DNA of 64,000 nucleotides from Monosporascus cannonballus (taxonomy: Eukaryota > Ascomycota > Sordariomycetes > Xylariales): assembly GCA_004154925.1 (NCBI GenBank), contig QJNS01000048.1, forward strand, positions 62,001-126,000, in the 5' to 3' direction. Both the position numbers and the translations under genes were made by a program. Below the pieces are notes generated by a model, which did not search any database, was not told the origin of the DNA, and saw nothing but the letters and a program-made list of their open reading frames with translations. This document shows, in pieces, positions 1 to 11,699 of the stretch (its first letter is position 1; each line of letters opens with the position of its first letter).

Positions 1-59
1 TAATTAGAAAAAAAGCCTAGATTCTTTAACTGTTCATATTATTAAATTTAATTTTAAAA

Positions 60-510
60 TTATGCCGTATACGCCTTATTTCGAAAATAATACAAAATGT
101 TAAATAATTAAAAAAATTTATCGTTATAGCGAATATATTAAAAACTGTCGTCGTTACGATAATTTTGACGTCCTAATCGATTCCTTACGTCGTATTAAGG
201 AAAAAAAAGATCGGTTAAATCGTAAAAAAGTTATTGCTGAAAAAATGCTTTTACGCTTTTAGCAAAAATTAAAAAAGGATTTAATACGTAAATAACGTAA
301 TATCGACGAAACCATTAATCGCGTTTTTTATCTTTGTTATTAAAAAAAGTTTCTTTACGTTAAGGGAATTAAAATTATTAATTGCGAATTTTAGTTAATA
401 GATAAGCTAAATAAGCAGGAACGTACGGAGGCCGAAGCTCCGCTTCCCGTACCATCCTTTGCCTCCTTTAACTGGTTTATTCCTGATAACCTTAATTAAG
501 GGGTTCTTCT
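60..510 (+). pseudogene. RIP-degraded coiled-coil accessory ORF of Gypsy element 1 (antisense to pol)
   Basis: One plus-strand frame reads as a Lys/Arg/Glu-rich coiled coil (for example SLRRIKEKKDRLNRKK), then an acidic/proline segment (EAEAPLPVPSF) and an aromatic end (FNWFIPDNL). It is broken by TAG and TAA codons of the type RIP makes from Gln codons. It lies immediately beyond the chromodomain end of the minus-strand pol, so the two frames converge. The layout (possible Cys motif, basic coiled coil, acidic tail) resembles a widespread family of uncharacterised ascomycete proteins found near repeats; that family link is from memory and not tested. A similar frame occurs in element 2. Function is unknown. 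Confidence 0.45.
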
Positions 511-548
511 TAGTAATTCCGTCGTCGCTGGTAAAAATTCTTTAATAG

Positions 549-720
549 ATGTTAGGCGCCAATAAAATTCTTGGCGGGTTCCCAGATATTTTCGGAATCT
601 GGGTGTTTTTTCCATTTAATCAGGTACTGGGTAAGTCCGTTTTGTTTTCGTATATCAAATATTTTCTCCATTTCGTATATTCGTTCGTCTTTTATTTTTA
701 CGTCATTTTGTGCTGTATGC
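549..720 (-). pseudogene. Chromodomain of Gypsy element 1
   Basis: The minus strand reads VEK-like YEMEKIFDIRKQNG, then LTQYLIKWKKHPDSENIWEP, then AKNFIGA. This is a nearly intact chromodomain with the conserved YLIKW core and the WEP signature. Chromodomains at the C-terminus of chromoviral integrases direct insertion toward chromatin with particular histone marks. A TAA follows closely after the domain, then a short basic tail (KNFYQRRRNY). This is the best preserved part of the element. Confidence 0.85.
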
Positions 721-1069
721 ACTTTAATTATATTTGCTGTTAATTCGAATAAAGAAATATAAAAAATTGGATGGAATTTAACTTTTAGTAAAAGTTCTAA
801 TTAATAATTATTTTCTGAGATTTTTTTTGGCGATTTTGTATAGGCCGATATACTTAAAATCGAGTTTTTTGCTGGGTTGTTTTGTTTAAATATTTTTTGT
901 AACGAGAAAAACTATCTCCCCCTTTTCGAAAATTAATCCTTTTAACTTTTTTTAATTATAATATTTATTTATTTAATTTCGTACGAATTTTAATTTTATT
1001 TTTTATTTCTTAATGTAACTATTATAATTATTTTAACGTAAAAATTATTTTAACATTAATTGGACCGTC

Positions 1070-1330
1070 GGCGCGCGCTTTTCTGTAAACTTCCGGAGTA
1101 AAACCAAAATTTACGTTTATAGGTATTATCTTAATACTTTCGTAATAGCTAATATTATAAGCTAATTAAGTAATCGGTAACTTTTTAATCCAATTATTTT
1201 ATTCGTAATTAATATAATATTGTAAGTAAATTTCCAAAATTTGGTTTGTTCGCTTTATTTATTTATCCGTCTAAGGTTTAAATGCGTTGGATAACTTGTG
1301 ATTTAAGCCGATTTATACTATTAAGCTTTG
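1070..1330 (-). pseudogene. Integrase core, C-terminal half, Gypsy element 1
   Basis: The minus strand reads HKLSNAFKP, stop, TDK, stop, then IKRTNQILEIYLQYYINYE, stop, NNW. The family has the pattern S-T-A-F/Y-H-P-Q-T-D-G-Q-T-E-R here, including the catalytic Glu of the DDE triad. The stops sit where the family has Gln, as expected for RIP (CAG or CAA to TAG or TAA), and the catalytic Glu position is changed. A segment ending in NFGFTPEVYR follows, which marks the end of the integrase core. Confidence 0.8.
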
Positions 1331-2749
1331 TCAAAATTTAAATGCAAATATTAAGCCTTTATCTGATATAATTTTTATTGGTAATCCGTATGTACTGAAA
1401 ATATGTTGGAAAAAAATATATGCCAATTATTCGGCATTTATATCCTTATGATATAGTAAAAAATAAGAAAATTTCGTAAATTGGTCGATTATTACGAAAA
1501 TATTATTGTAATATATTCCCGTAACTGGATTTTCTGATATAGAAAACTTAATAATAAAATCGAATATAATTAAATATTATAATCGTTTTGTAACTGGTAA
1601 TAGCTATAATTTTCCGTATGGCTTGTATCGTTGAGTCTTTACTTTAACGCAAATATCGTATTGCCGTATAATTTTTTATATTATTAATTATATTCTAAAA
1701 AAAGGAATATGTATATTAAAATCGTTTTAGGGTTTTATGGATCCCTAGATATCTATATAACTAATATTCGTATATTTTTCGTACTAAATCTTTTTAATAT
1801 TTTTTTGGAACTTGAATTTTGTCCGTTCTTTGGTTTTCTGGGAGACCGTCGTTATGCTATTAAATTTCCTAATACATATTGCAAAATATTGCCCGAATTG
1901 TCGTAATCTGTCGTAAACGTAAATATCCTTATATAGTAATATTAAAAATTATATGGCTAACTTTAACCAATTTTTTTAAGGTCTGGTCGCCTGCTTAAAA
2001 TATTTCCTTTACCGTTTTTTAATCTTTTCTTATAGATAATAACGAAATCGAAGTTTGCCAATTTCTCCGCGTAATAAAATTATCGTTCTATAAGCTTTTT
2101 GGTCGTAATAAATCAGGTAAAATTTTAATAATCCGTATAAACCTTAACCTAATACAAACTTTCCTTTAAGAAATACCTAAATTCCCGAAATGCCATAATA
2201 ATGGCCATAAATTCCTTATTTGGAATACCGTAATTAAATTCGGTTCCTTTTAACTTATACGAAAACATGTAATAAAATATAATTTACCTTAATTATTTCG
2301 CTATCCGATCATTATGCCTAACGCGTAATTCGAAATATCGGTTTTTAATTTAACGGGGCGGTTTAAATCGTACATAATTAGTACTAATTCGTTAATAATT
2401 ACATCTTTAATATCTTGAAATGTTTTTTCCGTATTTGGCGTTTATTTAAATTCTTTTTTTATAAGATTTATTAGGGGTATGGTTATTTTGCTAAAGTTCC
2501 GAATAAATTTCCTGTAATAATTGGCAAATCCAAGAAATACCTATATTTTCTTAACTGTCGTTAACGTTTGCCATTCTGTAACTCCAGCGATTTTCTTGGG
2601 GTTTATTCTGATACGTCCTAAGGTAATAATATGTCCCAGATATTCTACTTCTTGTATATGGAACTGATTTTTTTTTTTTGCATTAATAAGTAATTTTTCG
2701 TCTTATAGAGCTTAAAAAACTTTATAAACGTATTTTACGTATACTTTTT

Positions 2750-3125
2750 TTATTTCCGAAAAGATAAGAATATCGTTAAGATAATAAATGACGAAAATAT
2801 CGAGATATTCTCGTAATATATAGTTAATTATTCGCTGAAAAGTTGTTAGTACGTTCGTAAGTCCCATTAGTATAACCAAATACTTAAATAATCCGTATTT
2901 CGTCCTAAAAATTGTTTTCCATTCGTATTTTTTCTTAATCCTGATAAGGTTATATCTATCTTTAAGATCAAATACTATAAACCATTTAGCTTTATAAAAT
3001 CGGTTTTTTATTTCCGTAATTAAGGGTAATAATATTTAATTCTTAATAATAACGTTATTTAATTGTTGATAGTTAACCATAAGTCGTAATTTCTTATTTT
3101 TTTTAGGTACAAAGAATATCGGGTA
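2750..3125 (-). pseudogene. Reverse transcriptase core, Gypsy element 1
   Basis: The minus-strand frame starts FFVPKKNKKLRLMVNY, passes through IVFDLKDRYNLIRIKK and EWKTIFRTKYGLFKYLV, and ends IFVIYYLNDILIFS. These are the Gypsy RT blocks in order: the first Asp block (FDLKD), the FRTKYGLFEYLV block, and the catalytic YxDD block. The catalytic YLDD has become YLND through a G-to-A change. Only one stop occurs over about 120 codons. Confidence 0.9.
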
Positions 3126-5856
3126 TCCTGTTAGTGATTTTGAAAATCAAATTTATCCTTTGTATAACCGATTTTCCAGGTATTTTTTAAAAGTATGTAA
3201 TTCGTTTCCATTAAGATTGTAAATGGGGTAAAACTTTATTAAAGATCTTTCTTTAAGAATTATCTTATGATTTTATTCGTTATATTCTGGTAATTTCGTG
3301 TTAAGCTTTTTTCTGAAAAGCTATTTATATCTATGGTATTATGGTAATACATTAATCAAATTTTCTAACTTTTTGGGCTGTTATTTTTTTAAATCGTTAT
3401 TTAGTTACTTTAGTTTCGCTTTGATAATAACAATAATACGTCGTATTTTCTTTGATACCCGTTTTTTTTTGTATTTTGTTCCTTTAGGTAATAAGGTATT
3501 TATCGTATCCTTATGTTTGTATTTATTGCCATTATCGATCGAATATTAAGATTTTAATTTTTTTTTATCTGTTAATAAGAAATAAAATAGATTTTACTTG
3601 GCCAGTTCCGCTATTAATTAAAATTCCGTACTAACGTATTTATGGTAATTTTAAAATCATATCGTAATTCCCAAATAAAACGATATCGAAATTAACCGTT
3701 TGATATCGTCCTTTAATAAAAATCTTAAGGTAATCAATTTCGCGTGTAACTTTTCCGTTATCGTAAACGAATTCCTAACTTTCGGCATTCGTTGCTATAT
3801 AGGATTTTAACTTATATTTCCATAACAATTTAAACTTATTAACCATATTTGGTATAATGTAATTTCCGTCTAAAGCTCCGTAATTTACCATTGCAATATA
3901 CCAATACGTTCCGATTCGTATATTTAACGTAATAAGGTCGTTAATATTTTTTATCGTCGCGTTTAAAGCCTTTTTTAAAAATTCTCTTTAATTCCTTTAG
4001 GTTTCGTTATTTTGCGGCTTTTTTATAAATAACCTTTTTTTTAATTCCTGTTCGAATTTATTAAACCTTATTTATATCTTTATATATAGCGCGTTAAGTT
4101 GCTGCATTTATTATTATTGTTGGCGTATTATTCCTTTAAGCTGTATTAATTCCTTTTGGTTTTATTATAGTTTTTTTTCTTATCCAATAAATTATTTTCT
4201 TATATTTACAACTATATCTTATTATGCGTCGTTTTCGCTATCGTTCCCAAAATCTTTTATAAATTAACGTATTTTTTTAATAACTTTTTTTGGGGGGGAT
4301 CCATAATAAATGTTAATTAAAAATAAAGGTCCGTAATAACTTTTTGATAATACTTTTTTACCGTACGCTGGATTAATTTTTTTTCCGTTTAATAATTATA
4401 TTATATATAGTAACAAAAGGGGTCTTTTTGCGGGTATTATTTTTTTCGGGCCAATTTTCCGCTTCGGCCAGTTGCTGGATATCTTCTAGGGTTATAGTTC
4501 GAAACTGTCGATACCATTATTTATTATTCTTATTATGCCCGGTATAGTTTGGAAAATCGAATCCCTTATAATATATACGGATAATTCGTACGTAAATATG
4601 TTATTTCCATTTTTCGTAATCGGGGTATTTTCGTTGTCGACAATGTATAACGTATATTCTGCCATATCGATCGGGTATTCCGGGACAAATTTCTTCTGTC
4701 TAACTCTAATATTCGCGTAACCATCCTTATAATACTTCTTATTATGTTCGCGTTATTTATTAAGCCATCTTTTTGGCTTTTTGCATTTTTCGTCGAATTT
4801 CTTATCGTAACGGTTCTTATTAGACTTCTGGCTTAATGCCTGATACGTACTTGGCTTAAATTATGTTAATAACTTTGCTATTATTTCCTTAATTATTCCT
4901 GGATTATCCTTCCGGTATAGGGGTCCAATTATTTTATCGTAACTTCTTAAACCTTTTATATTTATAAGCTTTATATCCCATCTTGCCATAATTAAAGTAT
5001 TTAATCTGGCTCCAATCTTATTTATAAGTAACGCCGAGTTCTATAAATCCTAGCGCCGTTCCATAAGAAATAAGGGGTACGTTTTATTTTTTTCCCCTAA
5101 TTGGACTTATATTTTGAACGTAAAGCATATTATCCTTTTTTTCTTATCGTTTTTCAAATTATCAATTATTAATTTTAATTACCTTTATGATATACCGGTC
5201 CAGGGTAATTAATCGTTTAATTCGAATAATCTTATCTTTTATATTATCCTTTAACTTTTTGTAAAACATATTAATAAGAGTATCGGCTTCGTCGTTTCCC
5301 TATCCGGCCTTAGCCGCAAAATTTTTAAAGGTTACGGTATATTTAGATGCAGGTTTTTTCTATCGGAATTATAAAAATTATTAAACCGTTAATCGTTTTT
5401 TATTTGGATTGCCGAAATTATTACGCATTTTGTTTTCGAAATTGGTATAAGTTAAAAAATCTCGTTAATAAAATTTTCCTTATTTACTTCTCCTATTTCC
5501 AGGAAATTTTTCATAATAAGTTCAAATTAATTAACCGCATTTCTTATTAAGCATGCTCTTATTATTAGGACCATATCCGTTAGGTCGCTAAGATTTAAGA
5601 AGTAAAGGTAAACTCGTGCCTAAGTCAAAAAAATCTAAAGGTTACCTTTTCCATCGTAAGGTTCTGGCTTTTTTGGCTTCATACGGACGAAAGAGGGTTA
5701 GGCCGGCGTAGCCCTAAGTTATCGAACTTTTTTTTTCAATTCCCGAATTCGGGCCTAAAGCTGTTAAATAAGGGTTTCCTAAATACTGGTCGATATCTTA
5801 ATAATGTTAAATATTGCTTAGAATCTAACGGTACTATTAAACAAAAACTTGTAACG

Positions 5857-6238
5857 TATAACGGCTAAACGGTTTAACCAATTATTAAACCTTAAGTCGA
5901 CGGGTTTATATTAGCAGGAATATCGTAGGAATCTAAGCAATAAATACAGTAACGTATTATATCTCTTAATACCGGAAATGCCTTATTATAAACGATTAAT
6001 ATTAATAAGTATTACAAACTAAAATTATCTAAATTATGGAAATAATAAACGTATATGTCTTTATAAGTTAATTAAATCTTTATTGGATCTTAACGTTATC
6101 AGAGATCTAATGCCATTGGATTCGGTTGGTTTTATATGGATTTATTTGGATCTTGATACCAAAAGAGATCTAAATTACGCAATTCCTTTTTTGTGAGTTC
6201 GACCGTTTTCGTGGCCGATCTTGGGTTGGGTCGTAACA
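5857..6238 (-). repeat. 5' LTR of Gypsy element 1
   Basis: Read on the minus strand it begins TGTTACGACCCAACCC and ends near CCGTTATA. Its 3' half aligns with the LTRs of the element at 17093-23715: shared landmarks are TCCTGC followed by TATAAACC, then TTGGTTAAACCGTTTAGCCG against the related strings at 23680-23715. The inner end is set by that comparison and could shift by a few bases. The minus-strand ORF at 6132-6350 lies across it and is not a gene. Confidence 0.65.
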
Positions 6239-6654
6239 TATAATTATTTATTTTTTTAACAAATACGAACATTTGAAAAAAAATAAAAAGGTTATTTAAA
6301 GATAAGCAAAAAAAATATATATATATAAACAGCTTTATTCTTTTGGTCAAATTAAATTTCAGCGTTTGGTAATTATGTTTAATTTGTTAAAAAATGTGTT
6401 TTTTATTTTTATTAAGATAGTTTAATGTTTTAAATTATAAACCCATTATATACGAAACTTAAGATAAATATTTTTACAAAAGATATCGATAAAATTATAA
6501 TATTTAACAAACGTACTTTTAATCGATACTTAGTAAAAAATAAATAGGTGTATAAAATAACAATAAAAGCTTTAATAGCCGAAATAAGAAAAATAAGAGT
6601 AAATCTTAAAAGAAAATAAGTTCAATTTCGAAAAGGCCTAAGCAAAATACGTTT

Positions 6655-6710
6655 AAAGTAAAATGTTTTAATTACGACAAAAAAAGTGGATTTCAAAGGC
6701 GAATGTCATT
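6655..6710 (+). pseudogene. Gag nucleocapsid zinc-knuckle relic, Gypsy element 2
   Basis: The frame reads KCFNYDKKSGFQRRM, which fits a degraded CCHC knuckle (C-x2-C-x4-H-x4-C): the first Cys is kept, while the second Cys and its Gly have become Tyr and Asp through G-to-A changes. It lies upstream of the RT, where a gag nucleocapsid is expected. The short length makes this suggestive only. Confidence 0.4.
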
Positions 6711-8499
6711 TCTGTACTAAAAAGAACTCTAAAGGAAAAGAGAATCTTTAATTCAAAAAAAGTTAAGACTATTAAATAAAAAATATATAATAAAGCAGAA
6801 AAGAAAAAAGTAGTTAGGTCGTTTTTTTCTAACCAGAATTTATTCTTATTATAATTATTTATATTTAAAGCGATATCTTAAAATACGAATATTATCTAAT
6901 TCGCCAGGACTTTAAGATTAAAGCTTATAAATATTATGCAGGCTAAACGATTTTGAGAAAAACTATATAATTAAAGTATCTTTCTTATTGTAACATACAA
7001 AGATGCGAAATATACGATAAAAGTAGTTAGTTTCGGCCAGTTATTAACAATTATAAAAAATTATCCGCACAATTTTGCGAATTTTCGAAATGTATTATTT
7101 ATCTAAACGAATTATGAATAAGTCCTTGCGATTTGTTATATTTTATTGCCTGTTATTTTAACGATTACTCTATTTTATCCGAAACTAAAAAAAAAATATT
7201 TTTTGCTCCAATAAAACGATAAAAGTTTTTTAAAACCAAATAACAAATATAATTATACAAAGACTGTACCAGAGTCAAAATACCTTAAGTTTTGTTATTT
7301 ATACTCGGAATTAAAATAAAGCTAAAAAGCTATATCGTAAAAATATCTAAAATTACTTTCCGATATTTTCCGTCCGGCATAAGATTTTATATATAGCAAC
7401 CTCTTTTTCGAAGATCTATTTCTTTAAATCTGTAACTTGAAGAATTCAAAACTAAAAAATAAACTAGAAAAAAAAACCAGTATTTCTTATTTTAGAGAAA
7501 ATATAAATATAAAACCTTAGTATAAATATAATAGAAAAACAGGATTGCGACAAAAAAACGATTAATATATCAAACATATTATCAAAAAGGTTCGCAAATA
7601 AAGATTCGCTGAGGTCGGACAGCACCAAAAATCAAAAGTTTCACAGGTTTTCGAAATTACGATATCGAAAAGCCCTAATCTATAAAACCTTATGCAAAAT
7701 TATAAAAAAAAGCGTTGCTAAATTAAAACTCACTTTTTATGTAGAAATAAAACTTTTAAAGTAATAATTAATTTAACGATCGAAAGTAATTTTATTTCCC
7801 CTATACCGGCAAAAAAACACCGAATTTTTTAAAAAATATATGTTAAAACTCTACAAATTATGCATAATGGATAATAATTTATTTATATATGAAAATAAAG
7901 AAATCCTTAAAAAAGTCGAAAAAGTTCAAATTTAAATTTAAGGATATCAGGAACATATTTCGCTAAATCTCGTCAACATCGTCGAATATAATATTATTTT
8001 GGGAATATTATAGCTTTATTACAGCAACCCGAAAATTAATGCGAAGAAAGGCATGGTGTTCTGGAAAAATACAACAAAAATATACGAAGAAAATACCCGA
8101 AAAATCGATTACGTTATTAAGGAAATACGGATTCCTAATTAAATCTTCACAGTATCTTCGAAATATTACCGATTTAAAAATTTCTTTAAGAATCAAAAAC
8201 ATAAAAAATTGTTATTACATAATTAATAAGACCATAAGATACTAATTGAAAAGGCGCATTGTCCTAAATCTTATGAAGTTTATTATATAAATCTAATAAG
8301 GTTAAAGGCGTTATAAAAATATATATTAAATTTTTTTTATTTTCTTATTAGGTGTCTTATATTCATAATTTTAAAAACTAAGTATAGTAAGTAAAAAGTC
8401 GACGAAAACGAAAACTTTGTTCACTGGAAAGTCATTAATTACCCATCATTAAACAATATTGTTATCAAAATTCAATATATGTTAACCCTTAAAAGCAAA

Positions 8500-8860
8500 A
8501 TAAAATAATTGAAATAAAACTAAAAAATTTACGGCGTTGAATTTTCGCGACGATTATTATCGCATTAAAATAAAGAAAGGAGAAAAATAAAAAACGGCAT
8601 TTCGAGGAGTATATAGACTTTATAAATACTGAATAATACTTATAGAATTTATTAATATCTTCGCCAGTTTTCAAAACCTGATTACAACTATTTTCAAATA
8701 ATTTCTAGACAAAATTATTTTTGTTTACCTTAACGATATCTTCATTTACTCAAAGACGTTAAAGAAGCATAAAAGGCATATAGCCCAAATATTTAGCGTT
8801 CTGAACGAAACAAATATACGAATCAATTTAACTAAAAACGTATAAAACATACAAAGATTA
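8500..8860 (+). pseudogene. Reverse transcriptase core, Gypsy element 2
   Basis: The plus-strand frame contains FTALNFRDDYYRIKIKKGEK, stop, KTAFRGVYRLYKY, then NIFASFQNLITTIFK, stop, FLDKIIFVYLNDIFIYS. These match the Gypsy RT blocks FTALDLRDAYYRI, WKTAFR, the NAPASFQ block and FVYLDDILIYS. Both TAA stops fall at family Trp or Gln positions, and the catalytic Asp pair reads ND, so the enzyme is dead. Confidence 0.85.
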
Positions 8861-9269
8861 GATTTTCTATGATTTTCTGTTATTTCCAGATACATCTAGA
8901 TTTAAAATTATAAATCGAAAGCAGTCAAAAACTAGCGCATCCCAAATAAGACCAATATTTTAAATATTCGACAAGTTTTAAGATTTACGGGTTATATACG
9001 GAGCTTAATTAAGGGATACGAAAATATAACCATATTCTTAACAAAACTTATTACGAAAAAATACGTCAGAAAAATATTCGAGTTTTTAAAGGAAATTAAC
9101 AAAATATTTCACATAATAAACATCGAAATTGCTAAAGAACCAATAATAAAACTATTAAACACTTTCAAAAGAAAATAATTAAAGACCGATATTTAATATT
9201 ACGTCTTAAATACTATTTTGAAATACTAAAAAACAATAAAAACTAATAGCTAATAATACATTGCTTAAT

Positions 9270-9420
9270 GGTACTTCGAAACGCAGAATTCAGATATCCA
9301 ATATACGATTAAAAACTGTTGACAATTATTAACGCTATTAAGAAATAAATACTTTTCCTGAACAGTTTTACAGAATTTTTCGACATTTATTCCAATTACA
9401 AAGGCCTTATTTAATATATA
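9270..9420 (+). pseudogene. RNase H relic, Gypsy element 2
   Basis: The frame reads EFRYPIYD, stop, KLLTIINAIKK, stop, and then FDIYSNYKGLI. This matches the Gypsy RNase H segment around YDKELLAI and the downstream D-H-K block, here N-Y-K. It follows the RT in the same orientation. Confidence 0.7.
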
Positions 9421-9699
9421 GAAATTCAGAAATTAAACAAAAGATATAAACCTTGAATATTGTTTTATCAAGATTTAATATGAAAATATGTTATATCAAA
9501 AAAAAATCCTGCGTATATTTTCAGTTGCTAAAAGAAATTAAGGATTTAAAGCTCCTAAAAAATACACACATATTGCAATATTAAAATTTTAATATTATAC
9601 AACTATGCGAAATAATCAAAAATCTATTTCCCGAACTTTTGGCACCGTTCCGGAATTTATACGATATAAAAAATAAAAAAGGTTTATTAATTAAAAGAA

Positions 9700-10300
9700 T
9701 AACTAAAAAACCAGCAGTATATCGTAACGAAATCTATGTTTTCAAAGATGAACAGATATAATTCGTGAAGGGATTTTACGAACGTCTATAATATAAATAT
9801 TAAGGAATTTTCAAAACTATTAAACAATTACAAAAAAATATTATTTTCTAAATTTACGACGAATAATTAAAAAGATGGTTAAAAACTAAAATATTTGTAC
9901 TAAAGTTAAAATACTGTCACAGAAACATTGTAAATTATTGTACTTAGTAACATGTTTAATAGAATATAGAAAACCATAATTTAAAATATTATTATTAATT
10001 TTTCTCAATTAAAAAGCCTCGTTACTAAAATCAAATACGATATAATCTTAATAATTGTTAAAGCTTTTGCTAAATATAAGGATTTTTTATTTTTTGTTTA
10101 AAAGAAACGTAACGATAAAATAATGGATTTATGCTTTTATTTAACATTACTTTACCAAATAAAAAATACAAAAAACTTTATTTCCTACAATAATATGTTT
10201 TTTTAAAAACTTCAGCATTAATCATTTTCAATATATAAATACCAAATTTAAGTTCTTAATAACTTATTACCTTTAAATAGATGCTTAAACCGAAGATTTA
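9700..10300 (+). pseudogene. Integrase relic, Gypsy element 2
   Basis: Around 10020-10110 the frame reads YDIILIIVKAFAKYKDFLFF, corresponding to the integrase core block that in the family carries a catalytic Asp followed by RFTK. Here that Asp has been lost. Upstream, around 9720-9830, a basic segment (VYRNEIYVFKDE) fits the region before the HHCC zinc-binding domain. Heavily stopped. Confidence 0.6.
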
Positions 10301-11219
10301 AACCACATTTTGAAGTACTTTTTTCGAAATTGTATTAATAATTAATAAGATAATTAAATAAGGTTTTTTACTATTAGAAAAAACCGTTTATACTATATTT
10401 GTTACCGAAAATATAAACGTATTTCTTTATAGAGCGATATATAGATATAAGACAAAACAAAATAATCTAAATACTAGCTTAACAAAATAATAAAAATTAT
10501 TACAATTATCTTAAAAGCAAAAATGTTAACAATTAAAATTAAATAATTCAAACCCGTTTTCAAAACAAATTATAATTCCTTTAATAATGCATAATCTGAT
10601 ATTATAATAGAAGTTTAAAGGATTAATATTAACGAAAAAAATAAAATTTACTTACTATACGAAAACCAAAACGTAACTATAAATATTTTTTAAATGAAAA
10701 CGAAAGGAATCTAACTCTAAGCTTAATTTCAAAAGGTTTAATCTGTTTAATGTCGAAAAAAGCTGTTTTGAAAAAATAATTATCGATTATCGTCACTTAA
10801 AAGCATAAAAATAAATCTTATTTTTTAAGTTTCTCTATTTCAACTAATATCCAAAAATGCCTCGTTAAAAAAATCTAAAACTTGAAAAAACTTTTATTAA
10901 ATACGAAATCGAACAAATATTAAACTTCAAAATAATTAGAAATAAAGTACAATATCTGGTAAAATAAAAAGAGTATTTATACGAAAGAAATACGTAAAGA
11001 ATATTTAGTTATTCAACGAATGGGATAAACTTAATTAAAACATTTTATCGCCAAAATTATAACGGAGGGTTTTTAACGGGGCTACAATCATAGATAATGA
11101 CGGTTTCCAGTTTAGGTTCAAACCTATAGCATTTTAGGCGAAAAAAAAACGCTTCCGCTATAACATCTATTTCGAAAACAAATTAAGGTTATTTTGCAGC
11201 AATATAACATTATTCCTTT

Positions 11220-11480
11220 TCTTGTTCTTCCTATTTTTCCAGCTAATTTAATTCTAAACCTTTGTTTTAATAATTTCACCGCTTTTTTAAAAAAAGATCC
11301 TATTAAAAACGCAAGTGCCTTAATTATTCGATAAACTTCAACAACTTTTTATTTTATTTTTTACGCTTTTTTTACGGACTACTAATATGTCAAAAGTCGT
11401 TTTCTAAAGCACGTTACTCTTTTTATAACAGTTTTTATATTTCGTTTATTTTCTTAAACAAGTTTATAATTAAAATCTTG
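11220..11480 (-). pseudogene. RIP-degraded coiled-coil accessory ORF of Gypsy element 2 (antisense to pol)
   Basis: The minus strand reads KLLKFIE, stop, LRHLRF, two stops, DLFLKKR, stop, then GLELN, stop, LEK, stop, EEQEKE. Restoring stops as Gln or Trp would give a continuous basic-then-acidic coiled coil, like the frame at 60-510. Upstream of it ENDF and SSP segments occur as in the element 1 copy. The position, just after the pol end and on the opposite strand, is the same in both elements. Confidence 0.5.
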
Positions 11481-11699
11481 TAAAAAGAATACTAAGAACG
11501 AATATAATAATTATATTATAACAATTTTAAAACATAAAAATAATCCGGTTTATCGAACCGAACGAAATTAAAATCAGAAAAAGGCTTAATGCTAAAATCC
11601 TTAATTAAATTAAGGTACGTATTGTAGAAATCGCGTTAATTCAAACGTAATTCTTTTTTCCTTTCGAATACGGCCTATCATAGTGAAATTAATTATACT

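Larger units (their letters stand above)
1..6238 (-). mobile_element. Gypsy chromovirus LTR retrotransposon, element 1, RIP-inactivated
   Basis: Minus-strand element in the order LTR (5857-6238), gag/protease region (about 3700-5850), reverse transcriptase (about 2750-3125), RNase H, integrase (about 1070-1330) and chromodomain (549-720). A convergent accessory ORF follows on the plus strand. The gene order and the C-terminal chromodomain place it in the Gypsy chromoviruses. Stops interrupt every domain, so it cannot encode working enzymes. The second LTR is not seen and probably lies to the left of the window. Short ORFs on the plus strand here are shadows. Confidence 0.85.

Noticed and set aside
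6090..6170. tRNA-primer binding site next to an LTR (TTGGTATCAAGATCC)
   Set aside because: Resembles a TGGTATCAGAGC primer site, but comparison with the element 3 LTRs places this string inside the LTR, not after it.
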